From contig NZ_JANUXW010000003.1 in assembly GCF_024834045.1 (NCBI RefSeq), forward strand, positions 1 through 64,000: 64,000 nucleotides of DNA, in the 5' to 3' direction. The notes under the pieces are model-generated. The model was not told where the DNA came from. It made no database searches and saw only the letters and a program-made list of their open reading frames with translations. Position numbers and translations under genes: made by a program. Of this stretch, positions 63,990 through 64,000 are shown piece by piece; the stretch's first letter is position 1, and each line of letters begins with the position of its first letter. The DNA comes from Neisseria montereyensis (lineage in GTDB: Bacteria > Pseudomonadota > Gammaproteobacteria > Burkholderiales > Neisseriaceae).

Positions 63990-64000
63990 ATTTGCCTGTT

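Overview
The window is a chromosomal segment of a Neisseria-type betaproteobacterium. The 12-mer DNA uptake sequence AGGCCGTCTGAA (the AG-DUS dialect) occurs dozens of times, mostly as inverted pairs that double as terminators. Canonical ATGCCGTCTGAA is rare (about 6897 and 12057). ComE follows an rRNA operon, and the genes (hfq, fur/bamE, norB, recO-pdxJ-acpS, aat) look neisserial. The exact species cannot be read from the sequence.

Layout. 1-11 kb: 3' end of a 5S rRNA, comE, ppiB, apaH, ridA, ribF, a ribB gene with a fused repressor-like HTH, a DUF4230 protein, tpx, a lone oligopeptide-permease gene, yceI, a LysR regulator and proA. 12.1-13.6 kb: a tandem array of about 385-bp compound palindromic repeats, followed by an AT-rich PIN-like gene. 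14.8-23.7 kb: uvrB, hfq, a YtqB/MnmM-like methyltransferase, sirB-like, folK, a deoxynucleoside kinase, an acetyl-CoA hydrolase/CoA-transferase and a yqjD-yqjE-yqjK-like set. 23.8-26.8 kb: an AT-rich restriction-modification islet whose methyltransferase is split in two. 27.3-31.0 kb: a full-length narG with no narHJI.

31.3-41.1 kb is a tyrosine/homogentisate catabolic block: divergent LysR, 4-hydroxyphenylpyruvate dioxygenase, an AAHS-type aromatic-acid transporter, a small VOC metalloprotein, an FAH-family hydrolase, an NhaC-type antiporter, a 3-oxoacid CoA-transferase pair and a thiolase. Together these would turn tyrosine carbon into fumarate and acetyl-CoA, but the classical ring-cleavage enzyme HmgA and isomerase MaiA are absent here. 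The VOC protein is the natural candidate to fill the gap. This is one of the strongest leads for undescribed biology.

41-52.5 kb: recO, pdxJ, acpS, an ACT protein, UPF0210, upp, gshA, an outer-membrane barrel, and a DUF2868/DUF3482 pair interrupted by an Mrr-like nuclease. 52.5-54.0 kb has no protein gene: it carries a 227-bp tandem repeat and two sibling small RNAs with identical promoters and a shared CU-rich segment, good candidates for Hfq-binding RNAs. 54.2-64 kb: a small protein and a VanZ protein, pepP, an iron alcohol dehydrogenase with a structured leader, quinol nitric oxide reductase norB, a probable FNR-activated small RNA upstream of it, dapB, bamE, fur and aat. Anaerobic nitrogen-oxide respiration (narG, norB, FNR-type promoter) and RNA regulation (hfq plus three sRNA candidates) recur through the window.
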